A stretch of 64,000 nt of DNA from Silene conica (Eukaryota > Streptophyta > Magnoliopsida > Caryophyllales > Caryophyllaceae). Numbering within the stretch: the stretch's first letter is position 1; each line of letters begins with the position of its first letter. The DNA is taken from NCBI GenBank assembly GCA_029255685.2, contig CM055311.2:54147048-54211047 (forward strand). The letters run 5' to 3'. Below the pieces are notes generated by a model. That model worked only from the letters and a program-made list of their open reading frames with translations, did not search any database and had not been told where the DNA came from. A program made the translations under genes and the position numbers. This document shows positions 1 to 11,766 of this stretch, piece by piece.

Positions 1-1615
1 ACTAAGACGAGGGAGAGCCGGTTTCCCTTTCGGTTACCCGACCGGGGGCTCTCTATCCTCACTCCATTCCCGAACCCAATATAGTGTCGCCCATCCTCCG
101 GGGACGTCAAACACATAAACAGGTACACGGAACGAATCTCAAACAAAACCGATTAAGCGTTTGAAAGTTATAAACGAAACAATGAGGACAGGGGCTCTCA
201 GCCGGTCCCAGACCGTCTGCCGGTCCACCGACTGGGAGTCCCTTCCCATGCCATTCAATCGTCTAAGAAAACAATGAGAAGAGGCTCTCAGCCGGTGGAC
301 CGTCCGCCGGCCAGCCGGCTGGGAGTCCCTTCCCATAACAAATTTTCAAAAATCAAAATACGAGGAGTGACTCTCAGCCGGTCTGCCGGCTGGGAGTCAC
401 TTCCCAGGCCTTCACAATTTTTTCACAAACACCCATCAGGTATTCTGAGCCGGTCGACCGGCGGCCGACCTACCGGCTCAGAACCCTTTCCCCTATTTCC
501 TGCACAGACACAACATTCACACCTCGACTCTGAGCCGGCCGACCGGCTGCCGGTCAGCCTGCCGGCTCAGAGGCCGCTGTACGCAAAATCGCATTTTCTA
601 TCATAACCAAAACTTCACAAATCGATTCAAGACTCCTAAATTCGCAACATACAATGTTTACCCATTATATCAAATCATCAAATTCACCTATTACCAGCAA
701 TGAAACCCACAAACAATCCTCAATAAGAATATAATTTGTATCCGTCTTAAGCACAAATTTCGGAAAATTGAATACTAGGCATGTGAAACATCATCCAAGC
801 AAATGCACATCATACACATGTATTCCTAACATGATTTCTAAACTCATTGATCATAAACCATAGGTAAAATCAGAAACTTAAACATCCTAAACATGAAAAG
901 TGCTAATATTACAATTAAAGGCCGAGTTTCTCATTATCGTCACCTTTACTTAGCAAATCCTTCGAGATCTCGCTCAATAATCACCACGCCCTCTTCCGGG
1001 TTAACACAAACACCGCCTAAAACAACACAAACATCGAAGAAAATCACGAATTTCGAAATTAAGTGAACAGGCCGAAAATCCAACTGTCACAAATTGCAAG
1101 ATTGATTACCTTAAAATGACGGGCTCGAGAAGAGGAATCTGTGGTCGCGAAAATCGTCTCAATCGGATAAGAAACGAAGATTCTATGAGCATTTTAAGAT
1201 TGAAGGAGAAATTCATAAGAATGGTGTTTGTGGTTATGTTTACAAATCTGAAAAATGAAATGAAAGAGTGAGGTAGAGGATGGTGGGGTTAGGGTTTTGT
1301 GAGGAAAAAGAGGGGAAATGGGTCCATTAGCAAGTTAGGCCCATAAGACAAGTTTTAAAACCGTTTAAGCTAAGAACACCGACTTAAGGTCACTATAAAC
1401 TTAAGACGATATAAATATTTTCGGACTATGAAATTAAATTGCTAAGACGTAAATTACGCAATTAGATGAAGTCTTATTTAAATCCTTTAAAATATTTTCA
1501 CATAAATTAATCAGTTATTTAAATGAAATACCAAGAATTACGAAGTATAATTTATTTCTCGAACTTGAACTTAAAATCTTTAAACTTCCAAGTCCCGAAA
1601 TATTTGGATGTTACA
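1..1615 (-). repeat. A1 3' LTR (partial)
   Basis: Nearly identical to 6486-8132. On the minus strand it starts TGTAACATCC at 1615 and is truncated at the window edge. It includes the GC-rich hairpin cluster at about 185-585. Confidence 0.88.
185..585. repeat. GC-rich hairpin cluster in A1 3' LTR
   Basis: Successive imperfect palindromes have a core of the type CCGGTCGACCGG. Each is flanked by its own complementary arms: GGGCTCTCAG with CTGGGAGTCCC, GTGACTCTCAG with CTGGGAGTCAC, TTCTGAG with CTCAGAA, CTCTGAG with CTCAGAG. They stand out sharply from the AT-rich surroundings. The same cluster is at about 6668-7098. Confidence 0.8.
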
Positions 1616-1640
1616 ATCACCCCATCTTTCAAAAAGTTTC
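1616..1640 (-). other. A1 polypurine tract
   Basis: Minus-strand purine-rich stretch GAAAGATGGGGTGAT directly precedes the 3' LTR start, the expected plus-strand priming site. The same sequence precedes the A2 3' LTR at 56285. Confidence 0.7.
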
Positions 1641-4600
1641 GTCCTCGAAACTTGAAAACAGAAGTAAGTACGAAAACAACATTAACTACCAAAACGTACT
1701 ACCCGGATTATGGTAACCCAAAACTTTATCTTTCAAAAAGGTTTCAAGTAGAAATAGATTCCAAGGCACAAGTCTTCGTCAATGGACATTGGGATTCTCG
1801 TTACGTATTCAAGAGTCCGACGTTCCAAATCAGAGACAAGTCCCAAAATTAAGTCAAATAAAGTTCAAAATTTAGATTGATTCGGTGTTGACAAGCACAG
1901 CACAGATTATCAGACGTCTCCAATAACAAGTTCCAGTGGCAATCAACGCTGAAATCCATCAAGGTTGTAAAACATACGGCTCTTTAAAACCAAATTTCCT
2001 TCAAAATCAACCTTTATTCTCAAATCCTCGAAAGAATAAAATAGTAACAGTGACAAAAGGTTACTTCCAACGGAAGAGGAAGTACTTTCAATCTTTGGAA
2101 ACAAATAGGATTCTCCAAAAACTGCAACTTTTAAGGTTAACAACAGGAAACTATTCCAAAAACGGTCAAATTTAAATTCCTCAAATCAGTCAAGTTGTAA
2201 AAGTCCCACGAGTTTACTATCAACAAAAAGGAAACCAAATTCTTAACGATTACGGCAGGCACGGAGACAACCATTCGAATTACTATTAACACGATAGCCA
2301 AGAAATTTCGGTTTCGCAACTAACAGAGCATAAGGGAAGGATCGAAGGAACGAAACAACCAGGTTAAAGGTCAAGGAAGATGGTAACTCTTGCTAAACAT
2401 GGGTACACCAACCGCTCAATCCATAATCCAGACATCGTTACAACGATTCCTAGTATATCCCAAGAAGGACACTTCAAGTGATCTCTAGGCTCTTAATGGT
2501 TTCACGATCCCTCTTACCATTATCTCCTCCACAGAACAAGGCATTTCCTCACTCGCGGTACAAGCTTAAGCTCATATTCCAGATCAAGGTTTGCACACTT
2601 ACGAAATTATAAACCAAAAATTCCATTATAACATCAAATTCCAAAAATTAGGACACCAAACTCTCTACACCATGACTCTTCCTAATCAGATAGGCCATAA
2701 CCAAATTCATCTATAACCTTTAGTTCTACATAGTTCAAGTCCATCAAATTCATTCTACAGGCATCTCGAGATCCTCAAATCCCAAATTTTATTACCAAAG
2801 TGAACATTCAATTTAAGGCCTTACTAAAATAACAACTTCTAAATCCTCTGGTTTCTAACTACTTACCAACAGTATACATTCCAGAGAGAAGTTCCGAAGA
2901 AGTAACAACTTTCACTCCTACAGTTTCCATAAGACTTAGTTATTCACATTCCGAGATTTCCCAAATGGTATCTATGAACACTTATAAGTCGCAAATCTCT
3001 ATACTATGATCACCTCAAACATCAATAGCTTCCTGTCAACCACTCCTGAAGTATTATTAAGCCAACAGGCTTCCATTATTCCACAAGCTATCATAAACGA
3101 TCCACCTAACAGTGGGGCATTTTCCAATCCCAATAAGTGCTCCGATAGGTAAACGTTGAGGTTCCACAAGTAACTTAAGGTCGAACACTCAGTCAACTCC
3201 ATAAATTAAATCGTAAATGTCTCAACACTCTCACACCGTTACCAATAACTCTCGTTCCTCAAATATGTGGTATTTTCTGCATTCAAGAAGCTCCTCAAGA
3301 TTAAGTGTCACTAACTTCCCTAATTCATCCATTTAACCAAATAATCATTATCGTAAGCATGTACCTCCGAATCTACAATTACCACTTACCTCTAGCCATC
3401 TAACATGAAACTTTCAAGGCGGCACACTATCCAATATCACCCGAATACTATTATCATAAACTCTCTCAACCATATTCTGACAACGCAAAACCATGTATTC
3501 CTCAAGGCATATATCACTACTCCAAGAACAAGTCAATCTCGCCACTAATCTAGATGAAAAGGAACGAGGCTCACAGAAGAGGAGATGGGATACGAACTTC
3601 AGGGATAAACACGACATAGGTCTCGAGAGAGACACACGGAAGACGGCTCGAGGAACAACAAGATGACAAGGTAAGGAACTTTAGGCTATGGACCTCAATC
3701 AAAGTTGAAGCCAAGAGCAGACGGAGAAGCAAAGGAGAAGAAAGGGGAGAAGCGACGTGAAAGGAACGATTGCGGAATCTTCCAAGGTGCGGGTCTCTCA
3801 CTATTCTCACGGGGTTCTTACTTCTTACTTTCCAAATCAAGTCATTCAATTATCGGTTCTCACGAACAATTCCTCCAATGATTTATATACCCTAATCTTC
3901 CAAACTTTAAACGATATCATCATTACAACTACTTATTCCCAAAAGTTTGAGATGTCTCATCTCTGCTAGTTCCTCAAATGACAATTCAATAACTCTTTCA
4001 GGTCATCACCCATATATATTATATCTACTTTACTTACCTTACTGTCCACCAGATAACAATTCCCAAACCATCAAGTTTTTCTGAACTTTCATCTCCCAAT
4101 GAATTACTCTATTCTATTCACAAACTAGCGGTGCATCCTCAAGTTTCCTTTAAGTTCTTCAATAGAAGAACGCTAAGATCCATTAAATAACCGAAGGCCA
4201 GATAACGATTCACTTCTTCCAAGTCTAAATCATAAATCGAGTACTCAACTATTATAGCCAATGATTCGTATTCCTCAACAATGGACCTTTCTCAGCTCAA
4301 TCACTTACATAAGTCAAGTGATACTAACTCACTTCAATTATCTATTCTTCGTCATTAGCATCTTAAGCCCATTCTTTCTGGTTGCTCTATAACCTCAAGT
4401 ATCTTATCTAACTCCTTAAACAGTACTCTTCAATTCACAAATTTTCACAATCTAAGCATGGTTCTCGAGATTAAGTTCCACCGAACACTAAGTATAGAAC
4501 TCAGCCTTCAAGCAAGTACCCTACCACTCACTTTCATTCTCCCAATTGGATGGATAAATAGACGCTTGGGTCATCAAAGCATGTCTCTCGATACCTCTTA

Positions 4601-5100
4601 GGTTTTTCCTCCAATAACAACCTTCTCATCACACGGATTTACTATTATACTGTGACTAGTTCCTCAAAATTCTACAAAAGGAAGGTTACCTACAAGGCAC
4701 CTTGAGAAAGCAAGCAACAAGGTTAAGTTGAAAAGGTAAGAAGATCTGTTCAAGTAAGATAGACAACTATTCTAAAAGAAGGATGTGCATCCAGCGTTAT
4801 CAAAGAAGGTGATGCACAAAGAAAGAAGAGTATCTTCAAGGCTCAGAAGCATTCTCCAACAGTAGCACGAATCTTCTATCTTCGGTAGAAACTCCGGTCT
4901 CCATCGCCAAATGGATAAGTCCACGGTTCATCGATTGAAAGGCATAAGAGTAAAATTAACGACAATCAACAAACACGTTAGAACCTAATAAAAGCAATCA
5001 CAAAACAGGCTACAATATAAGTCCTTAAATCTACCCCATCTCTCATTCATTATTCAATCATATGGTCAAGTTAAGGTTGGGGGTTACATGAGTGCGTCGG
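1641..5100 (-). other. A1 non-coding interior
   Basis: About 3.4 kb without a credible gene. Its minus strand is related to 54253-56284 in element A2; for example the GCACCACC-type block at 4130 pairs with the one near 54870. The part next to the primer-binding site matches the A2 leader up to the A2 gag start. Small open frames here do not resemble retroelement proteins. The interior therefore looks like a leader plus the long 3' non-coding part of the family. Confidence 0.7.
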
Positions 5101-5124
5101 GAGCGATAACGCTCTAATACCAAC
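5101..5124 (-). other. A1 primer-binding site
   Basis: On the minus strand TTGGTATTAGAGC follows the LTR end by one base. It resembles the initiator tRNA-Met site TGGTATCAGAGC with one difference. The A2 equivalent is at 51251. Confidence 0.7.
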
Positions 5125-5889
5125 TGTAAAACCACTCGCGAAAGCGGAAATAAATAAACATACAAACTACTAAAAATGCAGCGGAATTAAAAAATTTTAA
5201 CATAAACACGCGAGGTGAATTAAAACTAAAAACTGAAGCTGATATAAAAAAAATAGATAAGTATAACAGTCTAAGTACTGAAATGAAATATGCACAACAG
5301 CCTGGGATGGAACATCCCTACAGGCACTCAAAACAACTGTATCAAAACTAGAGTCTAGCTAACGTAAACGTATAAGTCAATCGATGAATGGGATCATCGC
5401 TCGCTAGCTCCATGTAACCCTCTACCAACCACCTGTCATGTACCTACATACATGTAAACATGTACGCCACAATCAGTGGGGAGTGACTAGAGTTCTCCTA
5501 GCCACCTTTTGTAACGACACGTAACAAGCAATACAAACAGAACACTCCAACATATATAAACATGTGAAGTATATCAATATCTCAATAACTGATCACCAAC
5601 TATCATGAAATCACTAATGCACGGCTCTCAACCAACTTCGGAAACTATTTGGAAGGAGAGCCAGTTTCCCTACCGGTTGCCCGGTCGGGGGGTCTTTCAG
5701 TCCAAACCATTTACGAAACTGACTACAGAGTCACCCAATGTCTTGGGTGAACAGATTACAACCAAAGTAATACAATCATTAACTTCATCATGCTTATCTA
5801 ACACTGTACCAACTCAAGGCAAGCAGATATAAAACATCAAGTAAAGAGGTTCAGCGGTCAACTTAAGACATGACCTAAATACTAACATA

Positions 5890-6395
5890 CTTTCACAATC
5901 AAGGACTCAGAGGCCAACTTAAGGCATAGACCAAGATATCAGTAAACATTAGCAATGGGTCCAGAGGTGAACTTAACACATATCCCACTACCAAAACAAT
6001 GTCGGGTCCAGAGGTGAACTTAACACATATCCCAACACACAATTCAAGTAAAGGGTCCAGAGGTGAACTTAACACATATCCCTAAACATCCACAAGCAAA
6101 GGGTCCAGAGGTGAACTTAACACATATCCCAATGCTACAAACAAGTATTGGGTCCAGAGGTGAACTTAACACATATCCCAATACACAGCTATCGCACACC
6201 GGGTCCAGAGGTGAACTTAACACATATCTCGTGTACGACAACCGATCACGTGTCAGGTCTAGAGGTGAACTTAACACATATCCTGACACGCCACAAGCAA
6301 AACACGTAATGGGTCCAGAGGTGAACTTAACACATATCCCATCACGCGACATACAACTCACGTGTTAAGCTCAGAGGCCAACTTAAGGATACCTT
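5890..6395. repeat. Tandem stem-loop array in A1 5' LTR
   Basis: Units recur every 47-57 bp, with GGTCCAGAGGTGAAC starting near 5957, 6004, 6053, 6101, 6150, 6201, 6255, 6311 and a variant at 6368. The shared segment is flanked by unit-specific inverted arms: CGTGTCAGG/CCTGACACG near 6250-6290, CGTGTTAAG/CTTAACACG near 6360-6400, TATTGGG/CCCAATA near 6147-6184. Several other units pair with one mismatch. This is the same architecture as the arrays at 50068-50580 and 57786-58310 but with a different shared segment. Confidence 0.82.
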
Positions 6396-6667
6396 AACAC
6401 GCATCAACCAATAACATCCAAAGATAGAAACTAACCTATAGTTCTAACTTCCTAAACCACTAAACAACACTTAATTGATCCCGGGAACTAAGACGAGGGA
6501 GAGCCGCTTTCCCTTTCGGTTACCCGACCGGGGGGTCTCTATCCTCACTCCATTCCCGAACCCAATATAGTGTCGCCCATCCTCCGGGGACGTCAAACAC
6601 ACATAAAAGGTACACGGAACGAATCTCAAACAAAACCGATTAACCGTTTGAAAGTTATAAACGAAAC

Positions 6668-7098
6668 AATGAGGACAGGGGCTCTCAGCCGGTCCCAGGC
6701 CGTCTGCCGGTCCACCGGCTGGAAGTCCCTTCCCATGCCATTCAATCTTCTAAGAAAATAATGAGAAGAGGCTCTCAGCCGGTGGACCGTCCGCCGGTGG
6801 ACCGTCCGCCGGCCAGCCGGCTGGGAGTACCTTCCAATAACAAATTTTCAAAAATCAAAATACGAGGAGTGACTCTCAGCCGGTGGACCGGCTGCCGGTC
6901 TGCCGGCTGGGAGTCACTTCCCAAGCCTTCACAAATTTTTCACAAACACCCATCAGGTATTCTGAGCCGGTCGACCGGCGGCCGACCTACCGGCTCAGAA
7001 CCTTTTCCCCTATTTCCTGCCTTGACACAACATTCACACCTCGACTCTGAGCCGGCCGACCGGCTGCCGGTCAGCCTGCCGGCTCAGAGGCCGCTGTA
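6668..7098. repeat. GC-rich hairpin cluster in A1 5' LTR
   Basis: Counterpart of 185-585. One module here contains a direct repeat of GGTGGACCGTCCGCC (about 6780-6809), absent from the 3' LTR copy. Another keeps GGTGGACCGGCTGCC near 6882, which the 3' copy has lost. Repeat-unit gain or loss is therefore visible between two LTRs of one element. Confidence 0.8.
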
Positions 7099-8132
7099 CG
7101 CAAAATCGCATTTTCTATCATAACCAAAACTTCACAAATCGATTCAAGACTCCTAAATTCGCAACATACAATGTTTACCCATTATATCAAATCATAAAAT
7201 ACACCTATTACCAACAATGAAACCCACAAACAATCCTCAATAAGAATTTAATTTGTATCCGTCTTAAGCACAAATTTCTGAAAATTGAATACTAGGCATG
7301 TGAAACATCATCCAAGCAAATGCACATCATACACATGTATTCCTAACATGATTTCTAAACTCATTGATCATAAACCATAGGTAAAATCAGAAACTTAAAC
7401 ATCTTAAACATGAAAAGTGCTAATATTACAATTAAAGGCCGAGTTTCTCATTATCGTCACCTTTACTTAGCAAAACCTTCGAGATCTCGCTCAATAATCA
7501 CCAAGCCCTCTTCCGGGTTAACACAAACACCGCCTAAAACAACACAAACATCGAAGAAAATCACGAATTTCGAAATTAAGTGAACAGGCCGAAAATCCAA
7601 CTGTCACAAATTGCAAGATTGATTACCTTAAAACGACGGGCTCGAGAAGAGGAATCCGTGGCCGTGAAAATCGTCTCAATCGGATAAGAAACGAAGATTC
7701 TATGAGCATTTTAAGATTGAAGGAGAAATTCATAAGAATGGTGTTTGTGGTTATGTTTACAAATCTGAAAAATGAAATGAAAAAGTGAGGTAGAGGATGG
7801 TGGGGTTAGGGTTTTGTGAGGAAAAAGAGGGGAAATGGGTCCATTAGCAAGTTAGACCCATAAGACAAGTTTTAAGACCGTTTAAGCTAAGAACACCGAC
7901 TTAAGGTCACTATAAACTTAAGACGATATAAATATTTTCGGATTATGAAATTAAATTGCTAAGACGTAAATTACGCAATTAGATGAAGTCTTATTTAAAT
8001 TCTTTAAAATATTTTCACATAAATTAATCAGTTATTTAAATGAAATACCAAGAATTACGAAATATAATTTATTTCTCGAACTTGAACTTAAAATCTTTAA
8101 ACTTCCAAGTCCCGAAATATTGGGATGTTACA

Positions 8133-9290
8133 AAACCGCCTTCTTAAACGGTTATTTGGAGGAAGAGTTGTACATGGAAAAACCCGAGGGTTTTATTGCT
8201 CCAGAAAATCCTAAGAAGGTTTGCAAGCTTAAGCGTTCCATCTATGGACTTAAGCAAGCATCGCGGAGTTGGAATCATCGCTTCGACCAAGTGATAAAAG
8301 AGAATGGGTTTATTCGATCAGTCGAGGAACCATGTCTCTATATCAAGTCGAGTGGGAGAAAGATTGTCTTCCTAGTACTGTATGTCGATGACATACTCTT
8401 GATTGGGAATGACATACCTCTCCTATCTTCGGTTAAAGCATGGTTGAAAAACCATTTCCAGATGAAAGATCTTGGAAGGCACAAAGAATTTTGGGCATCC
8501 GTATCTACAGGGATAGATCACGACGGATGTTGTCTCTCAATCAGGAGTCTTATATAGATAAGATTCTAGAGAGATTCAGCATGACGAACTCCAAGAAGGG
8601 GTTCCTTCCTATGACTACTGGGCTTCACTTGAGCAAGACTCAAGAAGCTAAGACATTGGAAGAGAAAGAGCGCATGAGTCGGATTCCTTATGCTTCGGCT
8701 ATAGGATCGATCATGTATGCCATGAGATGCACACGTCCAGACGTTGCATATGCATTGAGTATGACAAGCCGATTCCAAGCTCATCCAAGTGAACAACACT
8801 AGATGGTCGTGAAAAACATTCTTAAGTACCTACGGAGGACTAAAGATTGGGGATTGACTTATGGAGGTGACTCGACGCTCTGCGCCACGGGCTATGCAGA
8901 TGCTAGCTTCCAAACGGATCGAGATGACTCGAAATCTCAGTCTGGATTTGTTTTTACTCTTAATGGCGCTGTTGTCAGCTGGAAAAGTTCTAAACAGAGT
9001 GTTACAGCAGATTCTACAACTGAGTCCGAGTACTATGCCGCCTCGGAAGCAGCTAAGGAAGCAATATGGATGCGTCAATTCTTACAAGGACTCTCAGTAG
9101 TGCCTAGTTCGAATGACCCAATCATCGTTTATTGTGACAATAAAGGTGCCATCTTCCAAGCTAAGGAGCATAAGTCTAGCAACAAGGCTAGACATGTACA
9201 ACGGAAAGCTCATCTAATCAGAGATTACGTGGAGCAAAAGGAGATATTTATTGATAAGAGCATTACCACGTGATAAGCATGAAGGGCACA
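8133..9290 (+). pseudogene. copia reverse transcriptase/RNase H fragment
   Basis: Starts inside reverse transcriptase at the AFLNGYLEEELYM block. Next come the SIYGLKQASRSWN block and the catalytic YVDD at 8381-8392, then the SYIDKILERF and CTRPDVAYALS blocks. RNase H follows, with the GYADAS, ESEYYAASEAAKE and YCDNKGAI motifs. It is broken by a frame change near 8500 and by a TAG at about 8800 where relatives have Trp. The last residues are lost near 9275, where the usual ADPLTK-type end is missing. A dead fragment. Confidence 0.88.
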
Positions 9291-10192
9291 TTCATTCCAT
9301 GGGAATTAGATGTGTTCCTAAGTTGTAGTACTCTTTTATGAATTCATGTAATAATTCATTTTCTCGTGTACTCTATTCAACCTCATTGTTATGATATATT
9401 ATGTTTTGTTTTTCATGTGGAATTGTACGCCAATTTTGAACACCACAAAGTGAACTGATTAACATTACATCGTTTTAGTCCTTGATTACCCACTTGAGCT
9501 GATAACTCAGGTAATCATTTTGTGACGTTGGTTGATGGTGGGTTCAACGAGCCATAAGTCAAACGGCTGACTAACCAATCACAAAGGCGAGTTATACGGA
9601 TATCTCGTAGGACACCCCATGACAACGTTATGGAGTCCTAAATGTTCTATAACATTGGGTTCCAGGTCGTGGATAGGACCTCCATAGTGTTCCTTAGAAT
9701 CGAGTCTTTTGACTTTCAATTGTCTCTTTAGATTAAGGCAGATTTTGGGTAACTTTGGTTTCTTTCCCACGGTCTTCCGTAACAGGGGCCAAGAGAATTT
9801 TTTCTGGGTTATTTCATGCTGCGCTTACATCGGCAGGATTCGAGTTGAGGGAAATATCCAAACCCTTATCAAGATTTTATCATTTCTCAGGGCCACTCGA
9901 GGAGTAGTAACTGAAATGCATGGTCATGCTCGAATACAGATTCGTTTTATCAGTTAAGTTACTCTCTAGTCGGGGAAACCACTCTTGATACAGATCGCTT
10001 GTGAGATACGACCTTTGCGAATGCGGATTTGCAAATTGTCTTACATTGAGCGGGAGAAATTTTAAAAGGATATGAGAATCGGTTATCGCATCTACACTTG
10101 TACGGACAAGTGGGAGTTTGTTGGAGCTTGTGTCCTCCACATGTAGTGTGATAACGTCATTGCACATACCTTTGTACGGACAAGTGGGAGAT
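9291..10192 (+). other. C1 3' non-coding region with duplicated polypurine tract
   Basis: Long untranslated stretch between RNase H and the LTR, related to 35738-36516 of C2. The sequence GTACGGACAAGTGGGAG followed by an LTR-like start occurs twice, at about 10100-10130 and 10174-10205. This is a 74-bp tandem duplication across the polypurine tract/LTR junction. Confidence 0.65.
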
Positions 10193-11180
10193 TGTTGGGG
10201 CTGGTGTCCTTGACAGTTAGTACAATGACTTACTAAATCTCTTTAAGGATCACAATGGCATACTTCAGTATTATTATCAGTTGATCCACCTTTATCAATA
10301 ACGGTTGGCTTGCTAGATAAGTTTGACGTTATTGTCATACGGATGGCGGTGATCAACTGGTCCCTATACGTCACACCTATAGGACACGTTTGAGAGATGT
10401 GAAGGTATGAAAATACAGTCACATTTATGCCGGATACGACTAAACAGTTAGTCAGAGGTATTGACTATTAAATTAGTCAATAAGATGTTGAGATTATTAT
10501 TTAATACGGATTAAATAATTTTAGCTAATACGGATTACATGATTAATTCGTAAAATTAAATATAAACGGTTATATTTAATTAAATTTTAAATTTGCGTAT
10601 TAATATAAACAGTTACATTAATTTGGCCAATTATACAATATCGTAACTTTATCAGACCATTATTAATGTATCGATTGCATTAATATCTGATAACATGTGT
10701 GCGATTTATAATTAAAATCCCGCGAATAATATTTAACAAAACGGGTCGAATCACGCAAAGGAATAAGGTAAGAGTGGAAAAAGCCCACTCTCACCCCAAC
10801 CCTATTCGGCCGACCCATATGTTACAAAAGGAGAGTTATTTTCCTTTTGTCAATGACTGGTTAATTCATAATTCTCATAATTAGGGTTTTGAGAACATTC
10901 TCTTCCCAAAACTCAGATCTCACATCAAAACTCACAAAAGCTCTCCCCATATTGCAAGGCAATTGGAGAGTATTTCTAGCACATGCGGCATCGTCTCAAT
11001 CAAGTCTTGGGTGCAAGTTATAGGAGGGAATTTTCTTTAATTCTTGTTCTTAGGCCTTTAGCACAAGGACCAAAGGTTGTTTCCTTTTTCATGTTTTTAA
11101 TTATCTTATGACCTTTATTCACAACTGTAAAATTCGTTATAATTCATGTTTTAGGGCGAATACATGCTTTATTCCCCACA
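10193..11180 (+). repeat. C1 3' LTR
   Basis: 988 bp, starts TGTTGGGGCTGG after the polypurine tract and ends TTCCCCACA. The inner part matches the C2 LTRs (20524-21517, 36517-37510), including the block with AGTCACACCTAAAGG-type sequence. Confidence 0.8.
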
Positions 11181-11766
11181 AGTGTTGTTGATGATACTTT
11201 GGTTTGTCCATAGTGTTGTTGATGATTATGTATTGGTTTGTCCATGGTGTAAATGCTTGATGTCATATGCTAGGTCCACATGTGTTATGTTATTATACCG
11301 CATGTTGAATGTTTTAATGGTGGGTCGTGCTTTGTTAACATTTAAGCATGTTTGCTTGTATATCCAGGTCATATTATATGCACATTTATGTGTTTTTTGA
11401 CAAAAAGTGGTTGGGAGGACCTCGAGTGATTCCCTACTGACTGTGGCGTTCATATTTCATGTATGACAGACTGGTGCTGATTTGGGATTACTAGAGGGCT
11501 AGCGAGCGATGAGTTCATCAACATGATTTTTACCTATCTTTATCGTTAGCTAAATCAGATACATTTATAGTTGTTTTGGTACTCTTGGGATATTCTATCC
11601 CGGATTGTTCGGTGTTGTACTTATACTTGTACTTATCTATTTCAATTTCTGCATTTAGCTGTTTAAAAATTTTCGCGTTACCTTTCATGTTGAAAAAGTT
11701 TTAATTCCACGCTATTTTCCGCATGCTACTTATTTACTTTTCTGCTCAAACGCGAGGGGTTTTACA
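11181..11766 (+). repeat. A-family LTR tail (fragment)
   Basis: From about 11398 it is a diverged copy of the last part of the A-family LTR: the GCTAGCGAGCGATG block and the terminal CGAGGGGTTTTACA correspond to about 50960-51248. The C1 LTR abuts it on the left, so C1 probably sat in an A-family LTR. 11181-11397 is low-complexity T/G-rich sequence that I cannot place. Confidence 0.65.

Larger units (their letters stand above)
1..8132 (-). mobile_element. A1: non-autonomous Ty3/gypsy-type LTR element, cut by window start
   Basis: Read on the minus strand, a 3008-bp 5' LTR (5125-8132) is followed by a primer-binding site, a non-coding interior (1616-5124), a polypurine tract and the first 1615 bp of the 3' LTR, which runs out of the window at base 1. 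The two LTR copies align closely where both are present. LTRs start TGTAACATCC and end TTTTACA. No gag, protease, reverse transcriptase or integrase was found, so it must have moved with enzymes from elsewhere. On the right it interrupts a copia reverse transcriptase at 8133. Its target duplication cannot be checked because the other end lies outside. Confidence 0.85.
5125..8132 (-). repeat. A1 5' LTR
   Basis: Complete 3008-bp LTR. On the minus strand it begins TGTAACATCC at 8132 and ends TTTTACA at 5125. From its 5' end it holds an AT-rich part, the GC-rich hairpin cluster (6668-7098), a hairpin (about 6490-6540), an array of about nine stem-loop units (5890-6395), a further hairpin (5650-5700) and a conserved terminal part. 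Confidence 0.88.
8133..11180 (+). mobile_element. C1: Ty1/copia remnant (pol 3' end, 3' UTR, 3' LTR)
   Basis: A 3' half copia element, its 5' part displaced by the A1 insertion. It contains the end of reverse transcriptase and RNase H (8133-9290), a roughly 900-bp non-coding stretch and a 988-bp LTR (10193-11180). It is closely related to C2 (20524-37510) in both protein and LTR. Confidence 0.85.

Noticed and set aside
274..606. 110-residue frame with VDRP/GRPT-like motifs, repeated at 6761-7123
   Set aside because: By-product of the GC-rich hairpin cluster in an LTR, not a gene.
1523..2175. Open frames of 109 and 79 residues in the A1 interior
   Set aside because: They lie antisense in LTR and non-coding interior; the same stretch in A2 is broken.
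6044..6368. Repetitive open frames on both strands (NLTHIP and CVKFTSGP repeats)
   Set aside because: They are translations of the stem-loop array; the unit lengths happen to keep a frame open. No start context or family match.
5936..6390. CRISPR-like appearance (regular repeats with variable spacers)
   Set aside because: Plant nuclear LTR context, no cas genes, and the variable parts are self-complementary arms rather than spacers.
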